Of a stretch of 11,795 bases of DNA, positions 5,718 through 11,795 are shown in pieces. Both the position numbers and the translations under genes were made by a program. Below the pieces are notes generated by a model. The model did no database searches. It was given only the letters and a program-made list of their open reading frames with translations, and had not been told where the DNA came from. The stretch comes from an uncultured Oscillospiraceae bacterium (GTDB taxonomy: Bacteria > Bacillota > Clostridia > Oscillospirales > Oscillospiraceae), in NCBI GenBank assembly GCA_904398675.1, contig CAJFPI010000104.1:1-11795 (forward strand), in the 5' to 3' direction. Within the stretch, counting starts at the first letter, position 1, and each line of letters begins with the position of its first letter.

Positions 5718-6671
5718 ATGTATACAATAGGCATTGATATTGGCGGAACCAACCTGAAGGCGGGCCTCGTGGACGAGCAGGAGGGGCTGGTGACGACGGC
5801 CAGTATGCCCCTTCAGTGGGTCAGCCCGGAAAAGCTGGTGGAGGATCTTCTGGACCTGTCAGACGGCCTGCTGCGGCGGCAGGGGGCTGACCGGGGGGCG
5901 GTCTCCGCCATCGGCATCGGCGTCCCCGGCGTGGTGGACCATGCTGCGGGGACCATTATGAAAACGACCAACATCCCCATCCGCAACCTGCCTGTGGCGG
6001 AGCTGATTGGGCGCGGCTGGCATGTGCCGGTCCACCTGGGCAACGACGCCGACTGTGCGGCCTGGGGGGAATACTGCCATTTTGCGAGGAGCGAAGAGGA
6101 GAGCCTGGTGCTGGTGACGCTGGGGACCGGCATTGGAACGGGGCTTGTCCTGAATGGGAGGATCCACCGGGGCTGCAACGGCTGCGCCGGAGAGGGCGGG
6201 CACATCGTTGTCGTCCCCGGCGGCGAGCTGTGCTCCTGCGGCCGCCGGGGCTGCTGGGAGCGGTATGCCTCGGCTACCGCCCTGGTTCGGCAGACAAAGG
6301 CGGCCATGGAGGCTGATCCCGGTTCCAAGCTGTGGGAGCTGACAGACGGTAACCTGGAGAAGGTGGACGGCAGAACCGCCTTTGACGGTGTCCGCCGGGG
6401 CGACGCGGCGGCAAAGCAGGTGGTGGAGCGGTTTCTTGACTATCTGGCGGAGGGTGTCACGGATCTGATCAACCTCCTCCAGCCCTCCTATCTGTGTATC
6501 GGCGGCGGCCTGAGCCGGGAGGATGACGCGTATCTGCTCCAGCCTTTGAAAAAACGGGTGGAGGCCATGCGCTTTGACCGTGATCTGGAGCGGCACACAG
6601 AGATCGTGAAGGCGGCGCTTGGCAACGACGCCGGCATTATCGGCGCGGCGCTGCTGGGTCGGACGCAATAA
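5718..6671 (+). CDS. ROK-family sugar kinase, probable glucokinase
   Basis: ROK proteins phosphorylate hexoses with ATP or act as sugar-responsive repressors. This 317-residue protein starts directly with the phosphate-binding motif DIGGTNLKAG (7-16) and has no N-terminal helix-turn-helix, so it should be a kinase. Other features are GIGVPGVVDH (66-75), the sugar-binding and catalytic NDAD with Asp110, LGTGIGTGLVLNG (135-147), the ExGH motif (Glu159-His162) and the ROK zinc motif CSCGRRGCWE with Cys172, Cys174 and Cys179. The C-terminal half ends with LGNDAGIIGAALLG, also typical. Glucose is the likely substrate, but related kinases use mannose, fructose, allose or N-acetyl sugars and the sequence cannot decide. 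The ATG at 5718 has GAAGGAGGA at 5702-5710, overlapping the hprK stop. Confidence 0.9.
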   Translation: MYTIGIDIGGTNLKAGLVDEQEGLVTTASMPLQWVSPEKLVEDLLDLSDGLLRRQGADRGAVSAIGIGVPGVVDHAAGTIMKTTNIPIRNLPVAELIGRGWHVPVHLGNDADCAAWGEYCHFARSEEESLVLVTLGTGIGTGLVLNGRIHRGCNGCAGEGGHIVVVPGGELCSCGRRGCWERYASATALVRQTKAAMEADPGSKLWELTDGNLEKVDGRTAFDGVRRGDAAAKQVVERFLDYLAEGVTDLINLLQPSYLCIGGGLSREDDAYLLQPLKKRVEAMRFDRDLERHTEIVKAALGNDAGIIGAALLGRTQ

Positions 6672-6700
6672 CGCCACAACGCATTGAGAGGGGGAAGAGA

Positions 6701-7600
6701 ATGCCCTGGTATGAGGCATTTGACCATGAGATACAGCGGCAGCTGCCGCAGCTGGCAGTGCGCCGGGAGGAGCCGATGGCCCGGCACACCACATTCCGCA
6801 TCGGCGGTCCGGCCCGCCGGATGGCCTTTCCCAAATCGGAGGAGGAGCTGACGGCGCTCCTGGCCCTGTCAAAGGAGTGGGATCCCCTGATGATCGGCAA
6901 TGGCTCCAACCTTCTGGCGCCGGACGGGGAGCTGGACCGGCTGGTGATCTCCACCGCCCAGATGGAGGAGCTGAAGGTCGAGGGGACAGCCCTGCGCGCG
7001 GCGGCGGGGGTGCCCCTGGCCCGGCTGGCCGCAGCCGCCCTGCGCGCGGAGCTGGAGGGGCTGGCCTTTGCCCACGGCATTCCCGGCACCCTGGGGGGCG
7101 CGGTGTTTATGAACGCCGGGGCCTACGGCGGCGAGATGCGCCAGGTGGTGCGGGAGGTCCGGGCCTGGTACCCGGAAAAGGGAGTTATCACCTTGGATGC
7201 TGACGCCCTGGATTTTGGCTACCGCCGCAGCGTTTTTTCCGGCGGCGAGGGGGTGGTGGTCTCCGCCCTGCTGCAGCTGCGGCAGGGGGACGGAGCGGTG
7301 ATCCGCGCCGAGATGGAGGACCTGGCGGCCCGGCGGCGGAGCAGGCAGCCCCTGGAGTTTCCCAGCGCCGGCAGTACCTTTAAAAGACCGGAGGGGTATT
7401 ACGCCGGCACGCTCATCGAGCAGTGCGGGCTGAAGGGCTGCCGCATCGGCGGGGCCCAGGTGTCGGAAAAGCACGCCGGGTTTCTCATCAATGCCGGCGG
7501 CGCCAGCTGCAGCGATGTGCTGCGGCTGATCGAACATGTGCAGAAGACTGTGTTTGACGCCACGGGCGTCCGGCTGGAGCCGGAGGTCCGGGTGCTGTAG
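6701..7600 (+). CDS. murB: UDP-N-acetylenolpyruvoylglucosamine reductase MurB
   Basis: MurB is the cytoplasmic flavoenzyme that reduces UDP-GlcNAc-enolpyruvate with NADPH to UDP-N-acetylmuramate, the second step of peptidoglycan precursor synthesis. The 299-residue product shows the FAD-binding pattern HTTFRIGGPA (29-38), IGNGSNLL (65-72), GIPGTLGGAVFMNAGAYG (126-143), FGYRRS with Arg175, PSAGSTFKRP with the expected proton-donor Ser225, GGAQVSEKHAGFLINAG (250-266) and the C-terminal LEPEVRVL that includes the expected catalytic glutamate. The ATG at 6701 has AGGGGG (6689-6694) 6 bases upstream, 29 bases after the ROK gene. MurB directly upstream of rapZ-yvcK-whiA is a recurrent arrangement in Clostridia. 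Confidence 0.96.
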   Translation: MPWYEAFDHEIQRQLPQLAVRREEPMARHTTFRIGGPARRMAFPKSEEELTALLALSKEWDPLMIGNGSNLLAPDGELDRLVISTAQMEELKVEGTALRAAAGVPLARLAAAALRAELEGLAFAHGIPGTLGGAVFMNAGAYGGEMRQVVREVRAWYPEKGVITLDADALDFGYRRSVFSGGEGVVVSALLQLRQGDGAVIRAEMEDLAARRRSRQPLEFPSAGSTFKRPEGYYAGTLIEQCGLKGCRIGGAQVSEKHAGFLINAGGASCSDVLRLIEHVQKTVFDATGVRLEPEVRVL

Positions 7601-7623
7601 TGTGTGGGACTTTACGCAGGAGA

Positions 7624-7630
7624 AGAGGTG
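7624..7630 (+). promoter_or_regulatory. Ribosome binding site that sets the rapZ start
   Basis: AGAGGTG sits 9 bases before ATG 7640. The competing GTG at 7604 is only 3 bases after the murB stop and has no comparable purine-rich site at proper distance, since the preceding bases are CGGGTGCTG. Confidence 0.6.
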
Positions 7631-7639
7631 GGAGAGGAC

Positions 7640-8500
7640 ATGGAGATCCTGATTATTTCCGGGCTGTCCGGGGGCGGCAAGAGCCAGGCGGCCTCCTTCC
7701 TGGAGGATATGGGCTACTATATTGTGGACAATATGCCCGCGGGCATCATCTTAAAGTTCGCAGAGTTCTGCGCCGGGTCCAAGGGGCGGTATGACCGGCT
7801 GGCCCTGGTCTACGACGTCCGGGCGGGAGAGGATTTCGGGGAGTTTTTCCGGGTGCTGGACGACCTCAAGCAGGGGGAGATCACCTGCCGCCTGCTCTTT
7901 TTGGAGGCGTCGGTGAGCACCATTATCAAGCGCTATAAGGAGACCCGCCGTCCCCACCCCCTCTATGGCGAGTGCGGCTCGCTGGAGGAGGCGGTGAACC
8001 GGGAGATGGTGCTGATGCGGCCGGTCCGGGACCGGGCGGACTATGTGATCGATTCCACCGGCTACTCCACGGCCAGGCTCCGGGGGGAGCTGGCCAGGCT
8101 CTTCGGGGATCCCGGCGGGCGGGGGGAGATGGTGGTCAACGTGGTCTCCTTCGGCTTTAAGCACGGCCTCCCCCTGGAGGCCGATCTGGTCTTTGACGTC
8201 CGTTTCATGCCCAACCCCTATTACATCGAAACGCTGCGGGAAAAGACGGGGCTGGACCAGGAGGTATACGACTATGTGTTCAGCTTTTCCCAGACCCAGG
8301 AGTTTCTCAAGCGGCTGGAGGAACTTCTGGCCTTTGTCCTCCCCTATTACAAGGAGGAGGGGAAGACCGTATTGGTAGTGGCCGTGGGCTGCACCGGCGG
8401 GCACCACCGCTCGGTGGCGGTGACCCGGGCGCTGGTGGAGTTTATCCGAAGGCTTGGCTACCAGGTGACGGAGAACCACCGGGATCTGACAAGAAACTGA
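7640..8500 (+). CDS. rapZ: RapZ/YvcJ-family P-loop nucleotide-binding protein
   Basis: RapZ (YvcJ in Bacillus) is a P-loop protein. In enterobacteria it is an RNA-binding adaptor that controls amino-sugar synthesis; in Firmicutes it binds and hydrolyses nucleotides, with a less clear role. The 286-residue product begins MEILIISGLSGGGKS with Walker A at 8-15. It continues with VDNMP (29-33), TRRPHPL (102-108), RPVRDRADYVIDST (127-140), the C-terminal-domain signature SFGFKHGLP (170-178) through FDVRFMPNPYY (185-195), and VAVGCTGGHHRSV (247-259). An in-frame GTG at 7604 would add 12 residues. The ATG at 7640 is preferred because the protein then starts at the usual family position and GAGGTG (7625-7630) lies 9 bases upstream. 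It lies between murB and yvcK. Confidence 0.94.
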   Translation: MEILIISGLSGGGKSQAASFLEDMGYYIVDNMPAGIILKFAEFCAGSKGRYDRLALVYDVRAGEDFGEFFRVLDDLKQGEITCRLLFLEASVSTIIKRYKETRRPHPLYGECGSLEEAVNREMVLMRPVRDRADYVIDSTGYSTARLRGELARLFGDPGGRGEMVVNVVSFGFKHGLPLEADLVFDVRFMPNPYYIETLREKTGLDQEVYDYVFSFSQTQEFLKRLEELLAFVLPYYKEEGKTVLVVAVGCTGGHHRSVAVTRALVEFIRRLGYQVTENHRDLTRN

Positions 8501-8501
8501 A

Positions 8502-8519
8502 CGGCGCGTTGCCGCGCCG
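8502..8519 (+). other. Small GC hairpin in the rapZ-yvcK gap
   Basis: CGGCGCG (8502-8508) pairs with CGCGCCG (8513-8519) around a TTGC loop, starting 2 bases after the rapZ stop. It has no T-tract, so it is not a standard terminator. In a polycistronic message it could mark an RNA-processing or stability point. In GC-rich DNA a 7-bp stem may also be chance. Confidence 0.3.
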
Positions 8520-8532
8520 CCGGATGACAGAC

Positions 8533-8539
8533 AGGGGGA
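8533..8539 (+). promoter_or_regulatory. Ribosome binding site that sets the yvcK start
   Basis: AGGGGGA lies 5 bases before ATG 8545. The upstream in-frame TTG (8509) is in the loop of a GC hairpin, and ATG 8524 is preceded by C/G-rich sequence without a Shine-Dalgarno match. Confidence 0.65.
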
Positions 8540-8544
8540 CCCAG

Positions 8545-9576
8545 ATGAAAGACACAGGCAGCAGGCGCCGCAGGCGCGGCGTGCGGATTGCGGCGATCGG
8601 CGGCGGCACGGGGCTGAGCACCATGCTCCGGGGACTGAAAAACTACACGGAGAATCTGACGGCCATTGTGACCGTGGCCGACGACGGCGGCGGCTCCGGC
8701 GTGCTGCGCCAGGAGCTGGGCATGCTGCCGCCCGGCGATATCCGCAGCTGCATGGAGGCGCTGGCCAATGTGGAGCCGGTGATGCGGGAGCTGATGCACT
8801 ACCGCTTTACCGAGGGGACGCTGGCGGGGCAGAGCTTTGGAAATCTCTTTCTGGCGGCCATGAACGGCATCTCCCCCTCCTTCGACCAGGCGGTAGCCCG
8901 CATGAGCCAGGTCCTGGCCATTACCGGGCGGGTGCTGCCGGTGACCACGGAAAATGTGCAGCTGGAGGCGGAGCTGGCCAGCGGCGCCCGGGTGGTGGGG
9001 GAGAGCAAGATCTTCTACTGCAAAAAGCGGGAGGACTGCCGCATCCAGCGGGTCCGGCTGCTGCCGGAGCGTCCGGCGGCGCTGCCGGAGGCGGTGGAGG
9101 CCATCGAGGAGGCGGACATGATCCTTTTGGGACCCGGCAGCCTCTACACCAGCATCATCCCCAACCTTCTGGTGGAGGGGATCGTGGACGCCATCTGCCG
9201 TGCTCGTTGTATGAAGGTTTATGTGGCAAATGTGATGACCCAGGACGGGGAGACGGAGGGGTACACCCTCTCCGACCATATCCGGGCCATCTTCCAGCAC
9301 TCCCGGGAGGGGCTTTTTGACCTGTGCCTGGTCAACCGGGAGGAGATCCCGGCGGAATTTCTGCAGCGGTACGCGGCCGAAGGGGCGGAGCCCCTCCGGG
9401 TGGACGCTGCGGCCTGCGCCGTCCTGGGGGTGGAGATCGCCGCGGCCCCGGTGTCCGGGACCTTCGGGGCGCTGGTCCGTCATGATCCGGACCGCCTGGC
9501 TGCGGCGCTGATGGATCTCCACAGCCAGCGCAGCGTCCGCCTGGCCGGCGGCGGAGGATACCGGATCGAGACGTAA
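8545..9576 (+). CDS. yvcK: Gluconeogenesis factor YvcK (CofD-like/UPF0052 family)
   Basis: YvcK proteins resemble the CofD fold, bind UDP-sugars, and are needed for normal morphology and growth on gluconeogenic carbon sources in Bacillus and relatives; their exact activity is unsettled. The 343-residue product has a very basic start (SRRRRRGVR, 6-14) followed by IAAIGGGTGLSTMLRGLK (15-32), TVADDGGGSGVLR (43-55), LPPGDIRSCMEAL (61-73), FGNLFLAAM (98-106), LLGPGSLYTSIIPNLL (194-209) and NVMTQDGETEGYTLSDH (229-245), all family signatures. The second residue of the usual DDGGSSG motif run reads DDGGGSG here. In-frame alternatives at 8509 (TTG) and 8524 (ATG) exist. ATG 8545 is chosen because AGGGGGA (8533-8539) lies 5 bases before it. 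It sits between rapZ and whiA, the conserved Gram-positive order. Confidence 0.94.
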   Translation: MKDTGSRRRRRGVRIAAIGGGTGLSTMLRGLKNYTENLTAIVTVADDGGGSGVLRQELGMLPPGDIRSCMEALANVEPVMRELMHYRFTEGTLAGQSFGNLFLAAMNGISPSFDQAVARMSQVLAITGRVLPVTTENVQLEAELASGARVVGESKIFYCKKREDCRIQRVRLLPERPAALPEAVEAIEEADMILLGPGSLYTSIIPNLLVEGIVDAICRARCMKVYVANVMTQDGETEGYTLSDHIRAIFQHSREGLFDLCLVNREEIPAEFLQRYAAEGAEPLRVDAAACAVLGVEIAAAPVSGTFGALVRHDPDRLAAALMDLHSQRSVRLAGGGGYRIET

Positions 9577-9593
9577 GGGGAGGAGTGGGAAAG

Positions 9594-10493
9594 ATGTCCT
9601 TTTCAGGAGACGCGAAACGGGAGCTGTGCCGGGATAGCCTGCAGCGCAGCTGCTGCGCCAGGGCAGAGGCATACGGCGTGCTGCTCTACTGCAACACCTT
9701 TACCTCCCAGGAGGTCCGGATCATTACGGAGAACGAGGAGTTTGCCCAGCGGCTGCCCAAGTTGTTTCAGCGGGCCTTCCGCGTGGCGTTTGACCGCCTG
9801 CCGGAGGAGGATGGGAACCGGGGAAAGCTGATTTTACAGATGACCGACGGGGAAAAGCTCAGCCGCATTGTGGACGCGCTGGGCTATGATCCCCGGCAGA
9901 ACCTGGTGCTCCATATCAACTTCGGCCTGCTGGAGGAGGACTGCTGCCGCGCGGCCTTTCTCAGGGGAGCTTTTCTGGCCGGCGGCAGCGTTACCGACCC
10001 GGGCAAGCGCTACCACCTGGAGCTGGCCACCTCCCATCTCCAGGCCAGCCGGGAGCTGGACGCGCTGCTTCGGGATATGGGCTACGCGCCCAAGAGCGTG
10101 GTGCGGGGGGGCTATCAGGTCACCTATTTTAAAAGCAGCGAGCAGATCGAGGACCTGCTGACGGCCATGGGCGCGCCGGTGGCCGCCATGGAGCTGATGA
10201 ACGCCAAGGTGGAGAAGGATCTCCGCAACGACGTCAACCGCCGCGTGAACTGTGACGCGGCCAACGCCGGCAAGGTGGTGGACGCCGCCCAGGAGCAGCT
10301 GGAGGCCATTGGCCGGCTCCACGAGATGGGGCGGATCCAGACCCTGCCGGAGAAACTCAAGGAGACCATTGTGATGCGGGAGACGTATCCGGAGCTGAGC
10401 CTCAGCGAGCTGGCCATGGAGTTTGACCCGCCCATCAGCAAGAGCTGCCTCAACCACCGGCTTAGAAAGCTGGTGGAGCTGTCCAAACAGTAG
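9594..10493 (+). CDS. whiA: DNA-binding protein WhiA
   Basis: WhiA is a DNA-binding protein of Gram-positive bacteria. It controls sporulation genes in Streptomyces and affects cell division and chromosome segregation in Bacillus. The 299-residue product opens with the conserved MSFSGDAKRELCR. A LAGLIDADG-endonuclease-like domain includes RGAFLAGGSVTDPGKRYHLE (124-143), and a C-terminal helix-turn-helix region spans LPEKLKETIVMRETYPELSL to the end (251-295), including ISKSCLNHRLRKL (281-293). The homing-endonuclease-like domain of this family is regarded as catalytically inactive. An in-frame GTG at 9585 would add three residues. ATG 9594 is chosen because GGGAGGAG (9578-9585) is 8 bases upstream and would overlap the GTG. 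It lies 17 bases after yvcK and 18 bases before dnaE. Confidence 0.96.
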   Translation: MSFSGDAKRELCRDSLQRSCCARAEAYGVLLYCNTFTSQEVRIITENEEFAQRLPKLFQRAFRVAFDRLPEEDGNRGKLILQMTDGEKLSRIVDALGYDPRQNLVLHINFGLLEEDCCRAAFLRGAFLAGGSVTDPGKRYHLELATSHLQASRELDALLRDMGYAPKSVVRGGYQVTYFKSSEQIEDLLTAMGAPVAAMELMNAKVEKDLRNDVNRRVNCDAANAGKVVDAAQEQLEAIGRLHEMGRIQTLPEKLKETIVMRETYPELSLSELAMEFDPPISKSCLNHRLRKLVELSKQ

Positions 10494-10511
10494 AGAGAAA
10501 AGGAGTCAAGC

Positions 10512-11795
10512 ATGTCCTTTGTCCATCTTCATGTCCATACGGAATACAGTCTCCTGGACGGCGCATGCCGCATCGAGGGGCTGGTAAAGCGCGTCAAGGA
10601 GCTGGGACAGACCGCCGTGGCCATCACAGACCACGGCGTGATGTACGGCGCCATTGACTTCTACCGCACCTGCAGGGCCGAGGGGATCCAGCCCATCATC
10701 GGCTGCGAGGTGTATGTGACGCCGCCGGACCGCACCCGTTTCCAGAAGGTCCACGAGTTTGACGCGGAGAGCCGCCACCTGGTGCTGCTGTGCAAAAACG
10801 AGGAGGGCTACCGCAATCTGAGCTATATGGTCAGCGCCGCCTTTACCGAGGGGTTCTATATCCGCCCCCGCATCGACATGGATCTGCTCCGGGAGCACCA
10901 CGGGGGCCTCATCGCGCTCTCCGCCTGCCTCGCCGGGGAGATCCCCAAGCGGATCCTCAACGTGTCCTACGACAGCGCCAGGGACTATGCCCTGGAGATG
11001 GCGGCACTCTTTGGGGAGGGGAACTTCTATCTGGAGCTGCAGGACCACGGCATCCGGGACCAGCGGACGGTGAACCGGGCGCTCCTGCGGCTGCACCAGG
11101 AGACGGGGATTCCCCTTGTGTGTACCAACGACTGCCACTATCTCGCCAAGGAGGACGCCGAGGCCCACGACGTGCTGCTGTGCATCCAGACGGGGAAAAC
11201 GGTGGACGATGAAAACCGCATGCGCTATGAGCCGCAGAATTTCTACGTCCGCTCCACCGAGGAGATGGAGAACCTCTTCGGCGCCTATCCCGGTGCCATC
11301 GAGAACACGGAGAGGATCGCCGCCGCCTGTCATCTGGACTTCACCTTCGGCACCTACCACCTGCCCCAGTTCCAGCTGCCGGAGGGCTATGACGCCTTCA
11401 CCTATATCAAGGAGCAGTGTGAGGCGGGGTTTGCCCGGCGTTACGGGGACAGCCATCCGGAATACCGCAGGCAGCTGACCTACGAGATGGACATGATCGA
11501 GCGCATGGGCTTTACCGACTACTTCCTCATCGTCTCCGATTTTGTGGGCTACGCCCGCAGCGTGGGCATCCCCGTGGGGCCGGGCCGCGGCAGCGCCGCG
11601 GGCAGCATGGTCAGCTACTGCCTCGGCATCACGGACATCGACCCTATGAAATACGGGCTGTACTTTGAGCGCTTTCTCAACCCCGAGCGGGTGAGCATGC
11701 CGGATATCGACATGGACTTCGGCGACACCCGCCGGGACGAGGTGTTCGACTACGTCCGGCGGAAGTACGGCGAGGACCATGTGGCCCATATCGTC
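10512..11795 (+). CDS. dnaE: DNA polymerase III alpha subunit DnaE, N-terminal part; 3' end outside window
   Basis: DnaE is a replicative DNA polymerase subunit. The frame is open from ATG 10512 to the last base, giving the first 428 residues. The protein begins at once with the PHP domain HLHVHTEYSLLDG (5-17), as in DnaE, without the extra N-terminal and exonuclease regions of PolC. PHP residues visible are His7, His9, Asp16, His41, Glu66, a histidine at 81 or 89, Cys138, Asp207 and His209. The polymerase palm starts with FTDYFLIVSDFV (334-345), GPGRGSAAGSMVSYC (356-370) and the metal-binding PDIDMDFGD (397-405), holding two of the three catalytic aspartates. AAAAGGAG (10498-10505) lies 6 bases before the ATG, 18 bases after whiA. 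Roughly two thirds of the gene is missing. Confidence 0.96.
   Translation, partial: MSFVHLHVHTEYSLLDGACRIEGLVKRVKELGQTAVAITDHGVMYGAIDFYRTCRAEGIQPIIGCEVYVTPPDRTRFQKVHEFDAESRHLVLLCKNEEGYRNLSYMVSAAFTEGFYIRPRIDMDLLREHHGGLIALSACLAGEIPKRILNVSYDSARDYALEMAALFGEGNFYLELQDHGIRDQRTVNRALLRLHQETGIPLVCTNDCHYLAKEDAEAHDVLLCIQTGKTVDDENRMRYEPQNFYVRSTEEMENLFGAYPGAIENTERIAAACHLDFTFGTYHLPQFQLPEGYDAFTYIKEQCEAGFARRYGDSHPEYRRQLTYEMDMIERMGFTDYFLIVSDFVGYARSVGIPVGPGRGSAAGSMVSYCLGITDIDPMKYGLYFERFLNPERVSMPDIDMDFGDTRRDEVFDYVRRKYGEDHVAHIV

Noticed and set aside
7604..7639. GTG start for rapZ, 12 residues upstream
   Set aside because: It has no suitably spaced ribosome binding site, and the family normally begins right at the MEILIISGLSG stretch.
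8509..8544. TTG (8509) or ATG (8524) start for yvcK
   Set aside because: Both lack a Shine-Dalgarno match, whereas ATG 8545 has AGGGGGA at 5 bases.
9585..9593. GTG start for whiA, three residues upstream
   Set aside because: It overlaps the ribosome binding site that serves ATG 9594, and the family begins at MSFSGDAK.
8458..9672. 404-codon open frame on the minus strand opposite yvcK
   Set aside because: It is the antisense shadow of yvcK, with low-complexity composition and no recognisable domain.
10506..11789. 427-codon open frame on the minus strand opposite dnaE
   Set aside because: The plus-strand frame encodes an unmistakable DnaE with PHP and polymerase motifs. The minus frame is rich in H, L, P, G and V from GC-rich antisense codons and shows no family motif or ribosome binding site.
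1..11795. Mobile element, CRISPR, tRNA/rRNA, prophage or defence system
   Set aside because: Reading through the window I saw no transposase or integrase, no regularly spaced repeats, no tRNA-like fold and no defence-type gene. Base composition and ribosome binding sites are uniform across the genes.

Overview
The window is GC-rich and almost fully coding. It looks like the chromosome of a Gram-positive (Firmicutes/Bacillota) Clostridium-class bacterium. The evidence is HPr kinase/phosphorylase, the murB-rapZ-yvcK-whiA block, a four-cysteine L28 protein, PlsY, and strong AAGGAGG-type ribosome binding sites. The high GC content suggests the Oscillospiraceae/Ruminococcaceae side of the Clostridia, but that placement is inferred from the sequence alone. 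All genes are on the + strand except rpmB.

Bases 2-2529 hold der (3' part only), plsY and gpsA. They are tightly packed and pair ribosome assembly with the first steps of glycerophospholipid synthesis: GpsA makes glycerol-3-phosphate and PlsY acylates it. A GC-rich hairpin without a good T-tract follows gpsA. Next comes a 528-residue YtcJ-like amidohydrolase of unknown substrate (2597-4183). A perfect 34-base palindrome (4203-4236) separates it from the convergent rpmB gene (4252-4440, minus strand) and probably ends transcription from both sides.

Bases 4441-4755 form a 315-base divergent control region. It holds a recognisable promoter for rpmB (TTGCAT-17-TATTAT, with an A/T-rich upstream tract) and one for hprK (TTGTAT-17-TATAAT). 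A similar TYCCA-N11-TGGRA dyad lies at each promoter. Between them is a stretch that can be drawn as a branched fold.

From 4756 to the end is one apparent seven-gene transcription unit: hprK, a ROK-family sugar kinase, murB, rapZ, yvcK, whiA and dnaE (5' part). Spacings are 14-44 bases and each gene has a ribosome binding site. It combines carbon-state sensing (HPrK), sugar phosphorylation (ROK), cell-wall precursor synthesis (MurB), the RapZ/YvcK/WhiA set that links metabolism to envelope growth and division, and the replicative polymerase DnaE.

I see no mobile element, CRISPR array, phage gene, tRNA, rRNA or toxin-antitoxin gene, and no clear new system. The observations most worth checking are in the rpmB-hprK divergent region.
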